Shown in pieces: positions 53,190 to 61,343 of a stretch of 64,000 nt of DNA. The notes beneath the pieces are model-generated. The model was not told where the DNA came from and searched no databases. It worked only from the letters and a program-made list of their open reading frames with translations. Origin of the DNA: Segatella buccae ATCC 33574 (GTDB lineage: Bacteria > Bacteroidota > Bacteroidia > Bacteroidales > Bacteroidaceae); contig NZ_GL586311.1 of assembly GCF_000184945.1 (NCBI RefSeq), positions 2,479,323 through 2,543,322 of the forward strand, in the 5' to 3' direction. The translations under genes were made by a program, and so were the position numbers. Numbering within the stretch: position 1 is the stretch's first letter; each line of letters starts with the position of its first letter.

Positions 53190-53264
53190 ATGGGAATCGT
53201 GATGATAGACAGACGGGAGATGGACGAAGGTGTCATCGGTGACTTCAATGATAAGTTGAAATAA
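53190..53264 (+). other. Possible 24-aa ORF with in-frame continuation
   Basis: ATG at 53190 with GGAGAG just upstream opens a frame reading MGIVMIDRREMDEGVIGDF to TAA at 53262. The same frame then stays open as PVEANAECGDHFHVIYTPGF to TAA at 53355. It could be a short peptide or a broken ~55-codon gene. Confidence 0.3.
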
Positions 53265-53374
53265 CCGGTTGAGGCCAATGCCGAATGCGGAGATCACTTT
53301 CATGTGATATACACTCCCGGTTTCTCCGAAGATGATTTCCCAATAACCGACAGATAAAAACAAACATCATAAAT

Positions 53375-54682
53375 ATGAACAGAAAACGTATCATTCTCTT
53401 TTCAGTCCTCTTGAGCCTTGCACTTGGGGCTATCCTTTTCTTTTGGCTGCGCGGACACGGTCGTGGTTTCAATACTTCGGAAACTTCCGGCGACAGTCTC
53501 GCAATCGCTCAAGACACAACGGCAATCGACACGGCGGCCGACATGCGGATTATCCGCGAATACTACGTGAAGGGCAACAACGGCTCTGTTTCGAGTGAAG
53601 ACGGGTGGGAGCAACTGAATGCCACCCACCTCACGGAAACCGCGATAGACAATATACTGATGACAGATGGCGACTACGACGCAACCATCCGGGCGCAAGA
53701 AGTGCCCCGTAACTTCCAGAAGACTCTGCGCGTGGTGCCATTGAAGGGCGGCTGGTATATGGTGTGCTTCAAAACCGGTGGTGAATCAGGATGGGAACGC
53801 ATCCCCGTGCGCATGGTGACCGACAAGGACGGCCGTCGCAAAATTGGCTACATCACTCCTATAGACCTGGGGCAAACGGCCTCCGACACCATCTTCTACC
53901 ACCACGTGATACATATACCGAAGCAACACAAACATGCGGTGACCTTTATCGAGGACTTCTATCGCTCTTATCTCTCCACCAAACTGACCATTGACTTGGA
54001 TGCACCGGCCTACCAGCGCTACCTCATCCGCCACTTCGTTGACAAGAAATACTGGGCCGAAGTAGGCAGACATCTGTATTTGAACAACAATTTGATAGAC
54101 GATTTAGTGTTCAACGCCACCCCGAAAAATGGATGGAAACCTCAATACGAGGTATATGTCACCCGGAAAAGCGGATGGTATGGCATCCACTCGCAGACCT
54201 CAGGCGTTGATGGAGACCACTATGTGAAAGTGGAAAAACGGGGCAATGGCTTCATAATTGCCAAGTTCAGCAGTGCCCCGCCGACAAAGGGAGCCGACGG
54301 CGACGAGTCGTATGACCGCTGGACAGACCAACAGCCGCAGTTCGCGGGAGGTGAAGCGGCTCTGTCGGAATATCTGACCGAGCAGGTGCATTACCCCAAG
54401 GCGGAGCTGGAAATGGGCATCAGCGCCAAGATAGATGTGGTGTTCATGGTGGAGAAAGACGGCAGCATCTCCAACATAGAGGTGGCAGCCGATGCCACAG
54501 AAGGCTTCGAAGCTGAAGCCTTCCGCCTGCTGGGCGACATGCCGGAGTGGACACCCGCGATGTGGAATGACCGGCTTGTGCGGTCGTTCGTCTACGGCAC
54601 ACTCTTTTTCAAAGTCTACAGAAACGGCAGCGCGGAGGTGGAATTCATCCGCCGGGCTGTCAACATAGACGATAACGACTGA
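53375..54682 (+). CDS. Membrane-anchored protein ending in a TonB C-terminal domain
   Basis: 435 residues. An N-terminal membrane anchor (IILFSVLLSLALGAILFFWL) is followed by a short Ser/Thr/Asp linker and a central region (about 60-330) with two modules, one containing FIEDFYRSYLSTKLTID and YLIRHFVDKKYWAEV (similar in style to DUF3828 proteins), the other beta-rich. Residues about 330-420 are a TonB_C domain of Bacteroidetes type: PQFAGGEAALSEYLTEQVHYP, VVFMVEKDGSISNIEVAADAT, LGDMPEWTPAMWNDR. There is no Pro-rich spacer and no ExbBD nearby, so it may not energise a receptor. Confidence 0.75.
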   Translation: MNRKRIILFSVLLSLALGAILFFWLRGHGRGFNTSETSGDSLAIAQDTTAIDTAADMRIIREYYVKGNNGSVSSEDGWEQLNATHLTETAIDNILMTDGDYDATIRAQEVPRNFQKTLRVVPLKGGWYMVCFKTGGESGWERIPVRMVTDKDGRRKIGYITPIDLGQTASDTIFYHHVIHIPKQHKHAVTFIEDFYRSYLSTKLTIDLDAPAYQRYLIRHFVDKKYWAEVGRHLYLNNNLIDDLVFNATPKNGWKPQYEVYVTRKSGWYGIHSQTSGVDGDHYVKVEKRGNGFIIAKFSSAPPTKGADGDESYDRWTDQQPQFAGGEAALSEYLTEQVHYPKAELEMGISAKIDVVFMVEKDGSISNIEVAADATEGFEAEAFRLLGDMPEWTPAMWNDRLVRSFVYGTLFFKVYRNGSAEVEFIRRAVNIDDND

Positions 54683-54731
54683 CTTGCTTTTGCAAGAATA
54701 AACAATATAGAATCTGTATTAACTCAATAAT

Positions 54732-55430
54732 ATGAAGAAAATACTAATCATATCAGGTCTTTTGGCTATGTCTGTCGGAGTTTTTTTCTTACTCAGGTTA
54801 TACGAGTGGAAGGACATGAAGCGTCAGATCCACAGCTACTTGGAGGAACGGTATAGCCGTGAGCAGTTTGTGTGGGAATATCCCTTTGGTGACTATCTCG
54901 TCTATTGGACTAGCCTGCATACTCCTCATTTCTGTGATGGTGGCACCTATGAGTTTCTCAGTTTCTATCCTATGGGACACCCGGAATTTACTGCCAGAAT
55001 GCAGTGCACCCAATATGGTCCCTTCTATGACACTTATGCCAACATCCGTGATGGATATAAGAAGAGCGAGGCCTTGAAGAAGCGTCTTTTCAAGGTGGGC
55101 GAACGCTATGCGGTAGCACTGCCCGCTGATGAAACCGGGGACATCAACTACTTGCATTTCGTGGTCTACTACGAAGCTACCGACACCCTTGTGATGAAGC
55201 AGTTTGTGAACCGCTGCATTGGCTTGCTGCGCGAGGAGCAGGTCCAAAAACGCTGGTTGGGATTCGATGTGCGATTTACCAATAAAGCTGATATGGACAG
55301 CATCAAAGCTATGGATTATTCGGAACTTTGTGGTCATCTGTCCGGTTTGGGAGATATATACTGTCGGTATTCTTGGTATGGGGCATCCGATGACACGCCT
55401 TTCCCCACGGTTTATGTGGAACGGGAGTAA
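54732..55430 (+). CDS. Membrane-anchored or exported protein, unknown
   Basis: 232 residues with an N-terminal hydrophobic segment (KILIISGLLAMSVGVFFLLRLY) without a clear cleavage site, so probably a single-pass anchor. The rest is soluble, aromatic-rich (YPFGDYLVYWTSLH, YGPFYDTYANIRDGY), mixed alpha/beta. No family recognised. It lies 49 bases after the TonB_C gene in the same direction and shares its anchored architecture. Confidence 0.6.
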   Translation: MKKILIISGLLAMSVGVFFLLRLYEWKDMKRQIHSYLEERYSREQFVWEYPFGDYLVYWTSLHTPHFCDGGTYEFLSFYPMGHPEFTARMQCTQYGPFYDTYANIRDGYKKSEALKKRLFKVGERYAVALPADETGDINYLHFVVYYEATDTLVMKQFVNRCIGLLREEQVQKRWLGFDVRFTNKADMDSIKAMDYSELCGHLSGLGDIYCRYSWYGASDDTPFPTVYVERE

Positions 55431-55440
55431 GATAGATGAA

Positions 55441-55557
55441 ATGAAACTACTGGCAAAGAAAGGTATTTTGCCGTGGAGGTGGGTAATATCCACGCACACA
55501 AAGCGTTATCAAATTACCGGTGAGACGAACGAAACAAACCGTATGACATCCTTTTAA
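55441..55557 (+). other. Possible 38-aa ORF
   Basis: A frame from 55441 reads MKLLAKKGILPWRWVISTHT and ends at 55557, just before the next gene at 55571. There is no good ribosome-binding site and no recognised relative. Confidence 0.2.
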
Positions 55558-55570
55558 ACTGCGACTCACA

Positions 55571-56596
55571 ATGATGAAAAAAAAGATATTTCTACTCCTG
55601 CCCCTTATTTGTTGGGGCGTATCGGCCCTTAGTCAAGTCTCTTTCAAGGTCGACGGCTTCTCCGATAAATATTACGGCAAAGTATATATTTCCGATACAT
55701 CGGAGGTGACCAGCCCGGGGAGTGTGACCATCTACGACAAAAAAAGCAACAAGGAACTCTTCGGCGTAGATGCGGACGCTCTCCTATGTGACCTCCACGA
55801 CGGCAAACTTGTGGCCAATATCTCGGAACGGCCATACGGAGAGTTCAGCACCATACTCTATGAAGATTACAATTTCGACGGCAAAAAAGACTTCGCCCTC
55901 ATGAACGGGCAAAACAGTTGCTATAACGGGCCTTCGTTTTCGATCTATCTGGCAACTGACAAGGGATTTTGCTACAGTCCGGAATTTTCGAGTCTGGCCG
56001 AGGACTATTGTGGCATGTTCGGTGTAGATGCCGAGCACCGGACACTTCACACGATGGTCAAGGATGGCTGCTGCTGGCATGAGTTCACCACATTTGTCGT
56101 GGAAAACAACCTGCCGAAGGCGGTGGAAATATGCGAGTACGATCAGCGGGACAGGCCTTTTGAAAAATACACGGAGCAAAAGTGGGACGGCAAGGAGATG
56201 AAAAAGACCACAGAATTGACCATCGACCTTGAGGAGGAAGGTCTTAGGAAGGTACTCTCATTCCATGTGGACAAAGGGAACAAAGACATTATACTATTCT
56301 CTCTAAATGATGGAACTCTCTATTACACAGTGCTAAAGGCCGACAATACCGTAGAGTTTTACTATCCGCTCGAAACCGAATATCAGGCTCCCGACTTCAC
56401 TTATCATCCGAATGAAATGGCGCTGAGTTTCAAAAACAAGGACGCTGTCTACAAGATTTATGACGATCGGCAAAGAATAGACATCGAAATCACGACGGGA
56501 GGGAAGAAATACATCTGGCACGGGAACATCAAAAGCCGAAAGGGCAGTTTGGAAAAGCTGCTCAAACCGCGTTTAGACAATGTGGCCATCAAGTGA
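55571..56596 (+). CDS. Exported protein, XAC2610-like
   Basis: 341 residues. A signal peptide (1-22, ending ALSQ) leads a beta-rich protein. The segment ILYEDYNFDGKKDFALMNGQNSCYNGPSFSIYL has the DxNFDGxxDF calcium-type loop and NSCY motif typical of XAC2610-related exported proteins. Paired Cys (GCCWHE) lie further on. The C-terminal half (VLSFHVDKGNKDIILFSLNDG...) is another beta domain. Function unknown; probably periplasmic or surface. Last of the run of anchored or exported genes beginning at 52579. Confidence 0.65.
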   Translation: MMKKKIFLLLPLICWGVSALSQVSFKVDGFSDKYYGKVYISDTSEVTSPGSVTIYDKKSNKELFGVDADALLCDLHDGKLVANISERPYGEFSTILYEDYNFDGKKDFALMNGQNSCYNGPSFSIYLATDKGFCYSPEFSSLAEDYCGMFGVDAEHRTLHTMVKDGCCWHEFTTFVVENNLPKAVEICEYDQRDRPFEKYTEQKWDGKEMKKTTELTIDLEEEGLRKVLSFHVDKGNKDIILFSLNDGTLYYTVLKADNTVEFYYPLETEYQAPDFTYHPNEMALSFKNKDAVYKIYDDRQRIDIEITTGGKKYIWHGNIKSRKGSLEKLLKPRLDNVAIK

Positions 56597-56724
56597 CGGT
56601 CATGTTGCCCAAGCAAGATGCCGGCTTTTGAAAAAGAGACCATTTGCACTCCACCGTTTTATCCCGGCATTTCCCAACGACTGATGAGAATGAGGTTTGA
56701 ATGAATCATTCGCTCCATTCGGAA

Positions 56725-56756
56725 AATTCGCCGACATCTATATTCTTCGGCGAATT
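56725..56756. repeat. Inverted repeat in the spacer before lacI
   Basis: AATTCGCCGA (56725-56734) and TCGGCGAATT (56747-56756), 12-base loop. No T-tract follows. Confidence 0.6.
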
Positions 56757-56848
56757 GAACGAATTGTGCGAATGCCGCTTGAAAGATGATACACTCTTGA
56801 AGTTTCCCACAAGGACAAGACGCCCCCCGCTGACAGGAAAACAATAAA

Positions 56849-56878
56849 GCCTACGTTTGTCTCACGACAAGCATAGGC
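56849..56878 (+). terminator. Hairpin, probable terminator of the exported-protein genes
   Basis: GCCTACGTTTGTC pairs with GACAAGCATAGGC (one mismatch, one wobble) around a TCAC-type four-base loop, followed by CTCTCATTTT. The rest of 56597-57060 shows no gene. Confidence 0.5.
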
Positions 56879-57060
56879 CTCTCATTTTCTAACTAACTTA
56901 TTATCAACTATTCATTACTCAATGTTCGTATCAACTAAAAGCAGTGGAAATGGTTGGAATCTTCCGTCTTTCAAATTGCCGGATGACAACACCATCCTTT
57001 CTGTATGCAAAGATAGTGTAATTTCTATACCCATAGTTCAGTTCTATGTGAAAATTTAAC

Positions 57061-57098
57061 GTAAACGTTTGCGCTTTCAAAAAAAACTATTAACTTTG
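57061..57098 (+). promoter_or_regulatory. lacI promoter with overlapping LacI-type operator
   Basis: TTTG (57068-57071), 19-base spacer, TAACTTTG (57091-57098). The palindrome AAACGTTT (57063-57070), within GTAAACGTTTGC, has the central-CG form of LacI-family operators and covers the -33 box, as expected for autorepression. Confidence 0.75.
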
Positions 57099-57130
57099 TA
57101 GTCACTAACTGGCAAATTGTTAATTATCAG

Positions 57131-58144
57131 ATGAAACAGCGGAGAACCTCCTTAAAGGATTTGGCCGATCGACTTGGAGTGAGTATTGCGACGGTGTCGC
57201 GCGCGCTCAGAAACAGCCATGAGGTGGGCGAAGAGCTGAAAACGAAGATTCAAGCTCTGGCCAAAGAGTTAAATTATCGCCCCAATCCTTTTGCACAGAG
57301 TTTGCGCAAGGAGGCGCCCCGCGTGATAGGGGTCATTGTGCCCAATCTGGTGACCCACTATTACGCTGCTGTTCTCGACGGCATAGAAGATTATGCTACC
57401 CGGGCTGGCTACTCGGTGATAAGCGCCAACAGCCACGAGAGCCATGAACGGGAGTCGCTGTTGCTTGACAACTTCCTTGACATGCACGTGGAGGGTATCA
57501 TAGCCTGCCTGGCACAGGACACAGTGGACTACAGCCACTTCCGCGAACTGCACAAAATGGGAATACCCCTCGTGTTCTTTGCCCGCACCTGCCTGCCGGA
57601 GTTGTTTTCCCAAGTGGTAGCCAACGGCGATGTGGCTGCACAGGAAGCCACCCAACACCTCATAGACAAGGGGGCACGGAGAATCGCATTTATCGGCGGC
57701 CCCAACCATCTCGACATGGTGCGCCGCCGCAAACACGGCTATCTGGAAGCATTGCGCGAAAACCGTATCGCCATAGACCGATCGCTGGTGGTGTGCGGCA
57801 AAATAGACTTTGAAGTGGCTCGCAAGTCCACACTTGACCTGCTGCAACGGGAGGAACGGCCGGATGCCATTCTGGCTTTCAACGACATCCTCACCTACGC
57901 TGCTTTCGATGCCATCAAGGCGGCAAGCCTGCGCATCCCCGATGACGTTGCCATCATTGGTTTCACCGATGGAGACACGGCCGCCTTTGTCACCCCCCGC
58001 CTGTCGGCCATCATGGATCAGGCCCACGAACAGGGAATGAAAGCCTGCGAATTGCTGATGAGAAATATCAACGGCGATCCCAAGATATACCAAGAGGTGG
58101 TGCCGATGATACTGAAGATAAGGGAGAGCTCGGAGAAGAGTTGA
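57131..58144 (+). CDS. LacI-family transcriptional regulator
   Basis: 337 residues. The N-terminal HTH (SLKDLADRLGVSIATVSRALRNSHEVG, about residues 6-32) and hinge helix (LNYRPNPFAQSLR) precede a periplasmic-binding-like sugar domain (VIGVIVPNLVTHYYAAVLDGIEDYA ... IAFIGGPNHLDMVRRRKHGYLEALRE ... DAILAFNDILTYAAFDAIKAASLRIPDDVAIIGF). It probably represses itself through AAACGTTT on its promoter and may control the GH31-GH2 pair, since a related CGAAACGTTCCG site lies at 58271-58282. Ligand inferred to be a sugar released by these enzymes. Confidence 0.93.
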   Translation: MKQRRTSLKDLADRLGVSIATVSRALRNSHEVGEELKTKIQALAKELNYRPNPFAQSLRKEAPRVIGVIVPNLVTHYYAAVLDGIEDYATRAGYSVISANSHESHERESLLLDNFLDMHVEGIIACLAQDTVDYSHFRELHKMGIPLVFFARTCLPELFSQVVANGDVAAQEATQHLIDKGARRIAFIGGPNHLDMVRRRKHGYLEALRENRIAIDRSLVVCGKIDFEVARKSTLDLLQREERPDAILAFNDILTYAAFDAIKAASLRIPDDVAIIGFTDGDTAAFVTPRLSAIMDQAHEQGMKACELLMRNINGDPKIYQEVVPMILKIRESSEKS

Positions 58145-58270
58145 ATATCTTTCCTATCTGAGCAAAACCAAATGCTGCAACAGGAGGGAGCAAGCCAGAC
58201 ACCAAAGAGAGTCGGGAATCCACCGACCGACAGTCAGCACGCTTCCCCTACTCTACTAAAACGCCCTGAC

Positions 58271-58282
58271 CGAAACGTTCCG
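58271..58282. promoter_or_regulatory. Second LacI-type operator candidate upstream of GH31
   Basis: CGAAACGTTCCG, a near-palindrome sharing AAACGTT with the lacI operator, 119 bases before the GH31 start. It is flanked by CCCTG / CAGGG arms, so it could instead be a hairpin loop. No TAnnTTTG box is evident in 58145-58400. Confidence 0.4.
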
Positions 58283-58400
58283 GGCAGGGAAAATAAGTAT
58301 CATGGCAAAGCTGTATGCCCATACAAGAAGCTCTATCGCCCTATCTGATGCCGGACAACATGATACTTCCATCACGAGAAACTCAATACTAAGTCACTAT

Positions 58401-61343
58401 ATGAAAGTCTTAAAAACATTCTTATCGACACTTCTCTTTGCCGGGGCGACAATGGCTTCCGCGGCAAGTTATGTCACTAATGGCAATTATGTCACCATCC
58501 CTCTGACCCGCCACATGGACTTCGGGCCGCATATCATCAGGTTGCAGGTGGTGGACAACCGCATCATCCGGGTGCAGGCGACAGCCGAACAGACTTTTCC
58601 CGACAAGCAAAGTCTGATTATCGTTCCTCAAACGGCACAGCCCAAATTCAAGGTCTCGGAACAGGAAAACCTAATCACTGTGCAGACAGACGGCATGAAG
58701 GCCATGGTGGACGGGACTACGGGGCGCATCTCTTTCTATGACGGAGACGGTCGGTTGCTGTTGGCAGAGACAGCTGATAAAGGCAAGACTTTCAAGCCCT
58801 TCACCGTTCCGGAACGGGAAATCGGCGTGGATGGCAAACTGACCGAAGCCCAAAAACATGGGTGGACGTGGCATGCGCTGTTCGACAGCCCTGCCGATGA
58901 GGCTTTCTACGGACTCGGACAGCATCAAAGCGAAGAGCTGAACATGAAAGGAAAGAACGAAGACCTTTTTCAATATAACACAAAAGTGAGCGTACCTTTC
59001 GTTATCAGCAACAAGAATTACGGCATTCTGTGGGACAGCTACAGCTATTGCCGCTTCGGCAATCCAAACGACTATTTGCAGCTGAACTGCGCTTTCACCC
59101 TTTATGACAAGGATGGGAAGAAAGGGAGCCTCACGGGAACGTATGTTGCCAAAGACGGCCACAAGGTAGTGCGGGGAGAAGACAGCATCTACTATGAGTT
59201 TGCCCTGCCCCAACTGGCCATCGGAAGCAGTAAGGACATCGGAGTGGGCAACCTGCCGGCAGGCTTCAAACTGAACGGCTCACACGTGACTTACGAAGGC
59301 TATCTCGAAGCTCCCGTTGATAACCTTTATCGGTTCATCCTCTATTATGCCGGTTACATGAAAGTGTATATCGATGGTAAAGAAGTGGTGCCGGAGCGTT
59401 GGCGCACAGCTTGGAATCCCAACAGCTATAAGTTCACGGCCCCTTTGAAGAGAGGTGTCAAGACTAAAATCCTCATCGACTGGTATCCCGATGGCGACGT
59501 GAGCTATTGCGGACTGAGGGCTGCCGTCCCACAGAGCGAGGAGGAACAGGGCAAACTGAGCATCTGGAGCGAAATGAGCAAGGACATGGACTACTACTTC
59601 ATTGCCGGTAAAAGTATAGACGGGGTAATTGCGGGCTACCGCACATTGACCGGCAAGGCACAGGTTTTCCCGAAGTGGACGCTCGGCTTCTGGCAGAGCC
59701 GGGAACGCTATACGAGCAGTCAGGAAATAGAATCGACCCTGAGCGAATTCCGTAAGCGTTGCATTCCGGTGGACAACATCGTGCAGGACTGGAATTACTG
59801 GAAGCTCGATTCGTGGGGCGACCACACGTTTGAGGCCTCTCGCTACCCCTATCCGCAGGCCATGCTCGACAGTATCCATGCCATGCACGGGCGCTTCATG
59901 ATTTCCGTATGGCCCAAATTCTACTGTACGGTGAAAAACTACAAGGAACTCGATGCCAACGGATGGATGTATCATCAAGCCGTGAAAGACTCCATCTACG
60001 ACTGGCTGGGCTACATGGGCTCTTTTTACGATGCCTACGATGCCGGTGCACGCAAGATGTTTTGGAGGCAAATGGATGAGAATCTCTACTCGAAATATAA
60101 ATATGGCATTGATGCCTGGTGGATGGATGCCAGCGAACCCAATGTGCGCGACTGCACACCGATGTGGTATCGCAAAAAACTCTCCGGACCTACGGCACTC
60201 GGCACGAGCACCGAATATTTCAACGCCTACTCCATCGTGAATGCCGATGCCATCTATAACGGGCAACGATCGGTGAATCCCAACCGGCGCGTATTCCTGC
60301 TCACCCGAAGCGGATTTGCCGGGGAACAGCGTTTCAGTACGGCCACTTGGAGCGGTGATATCGCCACACGGTGGGAGGACATGCGGGCTCAGATGACTGC
60401 GGGCATGAACTATTCTATCAGTGGCTTGCCTTTCTGGGGCATGGATCAGGGAGGTTTCTGTGTGGAAAACCGCTATGTGGCTGCCCAACAGCTCTTTGAC
60501 AAAACGGGAGAGGAAAACGAAGACCTGAAAGAATGGCGCGAGTTGCAAACCCGCTGGAACCAGTTCGGGTGCTTTATCCCCCTCTATCGTGCTCATGGAC
60601 AATGGCCTTTGCGCGAAGTGTGGAACATTGCACCCGACAATCACCCGGCCTATAAGACCATCGTCGCATACGACAAGCTGCGCTACCGTATGATGCCTTA
60701 TCTTTACAGCATGGCCGGTGCGGTGCATTTGAAGGACTACACCATGATGCGCCCATTGGTGATGGACTTCAATGGCGACAACAATGTCTACAACATCAAG
60801 GACCAATGGATGTTCGGGCCGGCCTTCATGGCTTGCCCGGTGGGCGAATACAAAGCGCGCACCCGACAGGTCTATCTCCCCAAACAAACCGGCTGGTACG
60901 ACCTCTACACCAACAAGTATTATCAAGGTGGGCAGACCATTACAGCCGACGCACCATTTGAGAAGATTCCCGTGTTTGTTCCGGCAGGTGCCATCATTCC
61001 TTTTGGCCCGGAAATGCAATGGAGCGACGAGAAGCCGGCAGAGCTGATAACGCTCTATGTCTATGCCGGCAAGGATGGCGGATTCACACTCTATGAGGAT
61101 GAGGGCACCAACTATAACTATGAGAAGGGTAAATATGCCACAATAGAGTTTGGCTATGACGACAAGGCCAAAAAATTGACGATAGGCAACCGGAAAGGAG
61201 AATTTGATGGGATGTTGAAAAGCCGTCGCTTCAAGATAGTTTACCGTAAGCCGGGAGCTGCGTCCAAAGACCTTGACCTCGATGGCGTGAAGGGCCAAAT
61301 CGTCCAATATTCGGGTAAGGAAATCATCGTAAAACTTAAATAA
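58401..61343 (+). CDS. Glycoside hydrolase family 31, alpha-xylosidase-like, with PA14 insert
   Basis: 980 residues from the start at 58401, chosen for its signal peptide (MKVLKTFLSTLLFAGATMASA); a frame open to 58302 is not signal-like. After the N-terminal beta domain, a PA14 insert (about 290-373; YEGYLEAPVDNLYRFILYYAG...) precedes the (beta/alpha)8 barrel. Nucleophile Asp576 is in DAWWMDASEP and acid/base Asp653 in TATWSGD. The PA14 insertion at this place is known from xyloglucan alpha-xylosidases such as Cellvibrio Xyl31A, so release of xylose from xyloglucan oligosaccharides is likely; alpha-glucosidase is the alternative. Exported, periplasmic. Its stop overlaps the GH2 start. Confidence 0.88.
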   Translation: MKVLKTFLSTLLFAGATMASAASYVTNGNYVTIPLTRHMDFGPHIIRLQVVDNRIIRVQATAEQTFPDKQSLIIVPQTAQPKFKVSEQENLITVQTDGMKAMVDGTTGRISFYDGDGRLLLAETADKGKTFKPFTVPEREIGVDGKLTEAQKHGWTWHALFDSPADEAFYGLGQHQSEELNMKGKNEDLFQYNTKVSVPFVISNKNYGILWDSYSYCRFGNPNDYLQLNCAFTLYDKDGKKGSLTGTYVAKDGHKVVRGEDSIYYEFALPQLAIGSSKDIGVGNLPAGFKLNGSHVTYEGYLEAPVDNLYRFILYYAGYMKVYIDGKEVVPERWRTAWNPNSYKFTAPLKRGVKTKILIDWYPDGDVSYCGLRAAVPQSEEEQGKLSIWSEMSKDMDYYFIAGKSIDGVIAGYRTLTGKAQVFPKWTLGFWQSRERYTSSQEIESTLSEFRKRCIPVDNIVQDWNYWKLDSWGDHTFEASRYPYPQAMLDSIHAMHGRFMISVWPKFYCTVKNYKELDANGWMYHQAVKDSIYDWLGYMGSFYDAYDAGARKMFWRQMDENLYSKYKYGIDAWWMDASEPNVRDCTPMWYRKKLSGPTALGTSTEYFNAYSIVNADAIYNGQRSVNPNRRVFLLTRSGFAGEQRFSTATWSGDIATRWEDMRAQMTAGMNYSISGLPFWGMDQGGFCVENRYVAAQQLFDKTGEENEDLKEWRELQTRWNQFGCFIPLYRAHGQWPLREVWNIAPDNHPAYKTIVAYDKLRYRMMPYLYSMAGAVHLKDYTMMRPLVMDFNGDNNVYNIKDQWMFGPAFMACPVGEYKARTRQVYLPKQTGWYDLYTNKYYQGGQTITADAPFEKIPVFVPAGAIIPFGPEMQWSDEKPAELITLYVYAGKDGGFTLYEDEGTNYNYEKGKYATIEFGYDDKAKKLTIGNRKGEFDGMLKSRRFKIVYRKPGAASKDLDLDGVKGQIVQYSGKEIIVKLK

